NCBI GenBank assembly: GCA_027451785.1
Contig: DAIDIS010000198.1
Span: 1 to 7,653 of the forward strand
Length of the DNA stretch: 7,653 nt
Direction of reading: 5' to 3'
Source: Acidimicrobiales bacterium
GTDB lineage: Bacteria; Actinomycetota; Acidimicrobiia; Acidimicrobiales; JAKAVM01
Position 1 is the first letter of the stretch, and each line of letters starts with the position of its first letter. The notes beneath the pieces were generated by a model. That model worked only from the letters and a program-made list of their open reading frames with translations. It did no database searches and had not been told where the DNA came from. This document shows positions 6,325 to 7,653 of the stretch, in pieces. Position numbers and translations under genes: made by a program.

Positions 6325-6348
6325 CCGGTGCCCATTGCTGAGCACCGG
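6325..6348. repeat. Second hairpin/inverted repeat CCGGTGC...GCACCGG
   Basis: CCGGTGC (6325-6331) and GCACCGG (6342-6348) are perfect 7-bp arms around 10 nt. No T-run follows, so it is unlikely to be an intrinsic terminator. It lies between the lipase terminator and the ribosome binding site of the membrane-protein gene, so it could be an mRNA leader hairpin or an operator for that gene. Confidence 0.45.
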
Positions 6349-6390
6349 AGGACGAACCAGCAAAGTACGCCCCGTCATGGGCTTCCTACA

Positions 6391-6396
6391 GGGAGG
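6391..6396 (+). promoter_or_regulatory. Ribosome binding site GGGAGG fixing the membrane-protein start
   Basis: GGGAGG lies 9 nt before ATG 6406. The frame stays open upstream to a TTG at 6295, but that would place the start inside the lipase terminator stem-loop and add 37 residues, so the ATG is preferred. Confidence 0.7.
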
Positions 6397-6405
6397 TTGC
6401 GCGCT

Positions 6406-7305
6406 ATGAAGGTTGGTACCTCCAAAACCATCGACCTCACTGGGGTGACCTTGGCAACAGACGACACAACCATTGCAAAAATTCTTGGTGGAATTCGTTT
6501 TAGTAATGCTCCCCACCAAGGGGCAACCAGCAAGAAGGGGCGCTCCTTCACCTCGAAAGGTACCTATCGGACTTCCTATAGGCTCCCAATACCGGAGCCT
6601 TCGGACTATTCGGACAGGATCGCCGTCGACTCGACACTGAGGCGAATGTTGCTTTTGGGTTCCTTTTCTCAAGCAATTAGCGGCGCCGCTGTTCTCGGAG
6701 AAGGGCTCGGAGCTTCAACCATTTCGTCCCGTAAGTCGCTGGAGCTGCTCGCCTACGTGATTGCAATAACGATAGCGGTAGTTGGTGGGATTTCGTGCCG
6801 AGGAAAGGCTCCGAGAATGATCACCCGGAAGGCCTTGATCTATGAGCGCACCATCACCAAGGGCGCCTTCATCCAAGGGGCGGCAAGCATTATTCTCCCA
6901 ATTGTGGCCGGGAATCTGCACTTCGCCAATTTCAAGCTCACTGTCGGCCTTATGACAGCGTTCTTTATCCTGGGTTGGCTCTCTCGCTACGTGGGAGTCC
7001 CCAGGTACGGAGCCGAGGCACTTGCGCTTTTAGTTGGGCCGCCGATTCTCGCATTGTTCGTTCCAGGTCACGACCTAATGCTTTACACTTCTCTCTTTGG
7101 TGCGGCAGTGCTTTGGACAGTTGCGATTCTCAACTACTCGACCTTGTCCAGAATGGAAGGGGCCGTCGTCGTTCCAAGAACTCAGTCCAGGGAAGTTCCC
7201 CCCTGGGTAACACTCCCCCACCCTGCCACACCACCGCCGCCTTGGGAGTACTCACCGAAGCCTGGCAAGGCAAGCCTGGCAACCGCCAAGTTCAACAAGA
7301 TCTAG
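6406..7305 (+). CDS. Unrecognised multi-pass membrane protein
   Basis: I do not recognise the family of this 299-residue protein. An N-terminal soluble stretch of about 78 residues (polar, Lys/Ser/Thr-rich around 40-60) precedes five or six hydrophobic segments near 81-104, 112-131, 153-173, 177-195, 203-220 and 224-243. The tail (about 245-299) is hydrophilic and contains a proline-rich run with two Trp (PPWVTLP to TPPPPW, 265-280). The loop between segments 2 and 3 is basic (RGKAPRMITRKALIYER). With both ends soluble and six passes, the termini would lie on the same side, probably the cytoplasm. No catalytic or transport motif is seen. It stands alone, downstream of a terminator and convergent with the acyl-CoA dehydrogenase gene. 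A 14-nt-period repeat alters its final codons. Confidence 0.82.
   Translation: MKVGTSKTIDLTGVTLATDDTTIAKILGGIRFSNAPHQGATSKKGRSFTSKGTYRTSYRLPIPEPSDYSDRIAVDSTLRRMLLLGSFSQAISGAAVLGEGLGASTISSRKSLELLAYVIAITIAVVGGISCRGKAPRMITRKALIYERTITKGAFIQGAASIILPIVAGNLHFANFKLTVGLMTAFFILGWLSRYVGVPRYGAEALALLVGPPILALFVPGHDLMLYTSLFGAAVLWTVAILNYSTLSRMEGAVVVPRTQSREVPPWVTLPHPATPPPPWEYSPKPGKASLATAKFNKI
7258..7282 (+). repeat. Tandem 11-bp repeat AAGCCTGGCAA, 14-nt period
   Basis: AAGCCTGGCAA occurs at 7258-7268 and 7272-7282, separated by GGC. The copies lie in the last codons of the membrane-protein gene. Because 14 is not a multiple of 3, they are read in different frames (KPGK and then ASLA), which suggests a recent duplication that changed the C-terminus, or chance. 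Confidence 0.45.
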
Positions 7306-7352
7306 CGAGGTAGGGACCCGAGCACAACCCCACCCCAGTCTGGAAGCGAGAA

Positions 7353-7380
7353 CGCCCAATCTCCCGATTGTGGAGAGGCG
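7353..7380 (-). terminator. Hairpin between convergent genes
   Basis: CAATC (7357-7361) and GATTG (7366-7370) pair around a 4-nt loop. CGCC (7353-7356) can pair with GGCG (7377-7380) across a bulge. Read on the minus strand the hairpin comes 3 nt after the acyl-CoA dehydrogenase stop and is followed by the moderately T-rich TTCTCGCTT, so it may terminate that gene. The bulge and imperfect T-tract keep confidence low. Confidence 0.35.
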
Positions 7381-7383
7381 CCC

Positions 7384-7653
7384 TTATCCGTTCTTCGGAA
7401 GATCCTTGAATGCGGTGGTCTTATCGTTGTTCGGCTCCTTCGGCAGACCCAGTACTCTCTCGCCGATTATGTTCTTCTGGATTTCGTCGGTGCCTCCGTA
7501 GATGCAGGGGCCGGGAGCAAAGAGCGCAATCTCGGTGACCGCCGGGGCAAGCTCACTTGGCGCTACCCCTTCCATCGCTTTTTGATCCTCGGAGCTGTAT
7601 GCGTGGAGTGTCCCGTACGGACCTAGTAGCTGGGGCCCAAGGTCCCGAGCCAA
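7384..7653 (-). CDS. Acyl-CoA dehydrogenase, C-terminal part (runs off right edge)
   Basis: About 89 codons of the C-terminus are present on the minus strand, ending with TAA at 7386-7384; the start lies beyond the right edge. The signature YGGTDEIQKNIIGERVLGLPKEP is that of FAD-dependent acyl-CoA dehydrogenases, where this helix and loop contribute to FAD binding across the tetramer interface. The enzyme would introduce the alpha-beta double bond into an acyl-CoA in beta-oxidation. The GGTDEIQ/GERVLGLPKEP variant is like actinobacterial FadE proteins for fatty-acid or sterol side-chain breakdown (from memory). The catalytic base is not in the visible part, so chain-length class cannot be judged. 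The last about 20 residues after LPKEP form a polar tail. It converges with the membrane-protein gene. Confidence 0.95.
   Translation of the reverse strand: MARDLGPQLLGPYGTLHAYSSEDQKAMEGVAPSELAPAVTEIALFAPGPCIYGGTDEIQKNIIGERVLGLPKEPNNDKTTAFKDLPKNG

Noticed and set aside
6295..6405. 37-residue N-terminal extension of the membrane protein from TTG 6295
   Set aside because: It would begin inside the terminator loop; GGGAGG at 9 nt from ATG 6406 supports the shorter protein.
1..7653. CRISPR array, insertion sequence, tRNA or rRNA genes
   Set aside because: I looked for regularly spaced repeats, transposase-like frames with terminal repeats, and tRNA-like cloverleaf features and saw none; this was by eye only.

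Overview
The window looks like an actinobacterial chromosome segment of moderate GC (mid-to-upper fifties percent by eye; not computed). The protein sequences resemble high-GC Gram-positive families (a mycobacterial-type ATP-grasp/alpha-E/transglutaminase trio, a FadE-like acyl-CoA dehydrogenase, a secreted LIP-type lipase). GTG and leaderless-looking starts also occur. An acidimicrobial or related actinobacterium is my best guess; genus cannot be decided from this sequence.

Layout. Positions 1-386 are regulatory/intergenic DNA. They hold a perfect 11-bp-arm inverted repeat (108-133) typical in shape of a TetR-family operator, several smaller repeats, and possibly the first codons of a leftward gene at the very edge (35 down to 1). 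Positions 387-3835 are a tight three-gene operon (gaps of 2 and 3 nt): circularly permuted ATP-grasp protein, alpha-E protein, and transglutaminase-like cysteine protease/amidase. An imperfect hairpin straddles its last stop codon. Positions 3886-4809 encode a fumarylacetoacetate-hydrolase family enzyme with a GTG start. Positions 4941-6275 encode a secreted, probably lipid-anchored LIP-family lipase/esterase with a strong Shine-Dalgarno. Its end is followed by a likely terminator and a second hairpin. Positions 6406-7305 encode an unrecognised multi-pass membrane protein. Positions 7384-7653 (minus strand) are the C-terminal end of an acyl-CoA dehydrogenase that runs off the right edge, convergent with the membrane gene.

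How the genes fit together. The first three genes form a widely conserved but functionally uncharacterised module. From family knowledge, an ATP-grasp amidoligase is expected to form an amide/peptide bond and a transglutaminase fold to cleave or transfer one, with the alpha-E protein as an obligate partner. No Anbu-type proteasome-like peptidase, a known companion in other bacteria, is visible here. The remaining genes (FAH-family enzyme, lipase, acyl-CoA dehydrogenase) fit lipid or organic-acid catabolism, but nothing in the sequence ties them into one pathway with the trio. The trio is the most interesting content; no clearly novel mobile, CRISPR or defence system is visible.
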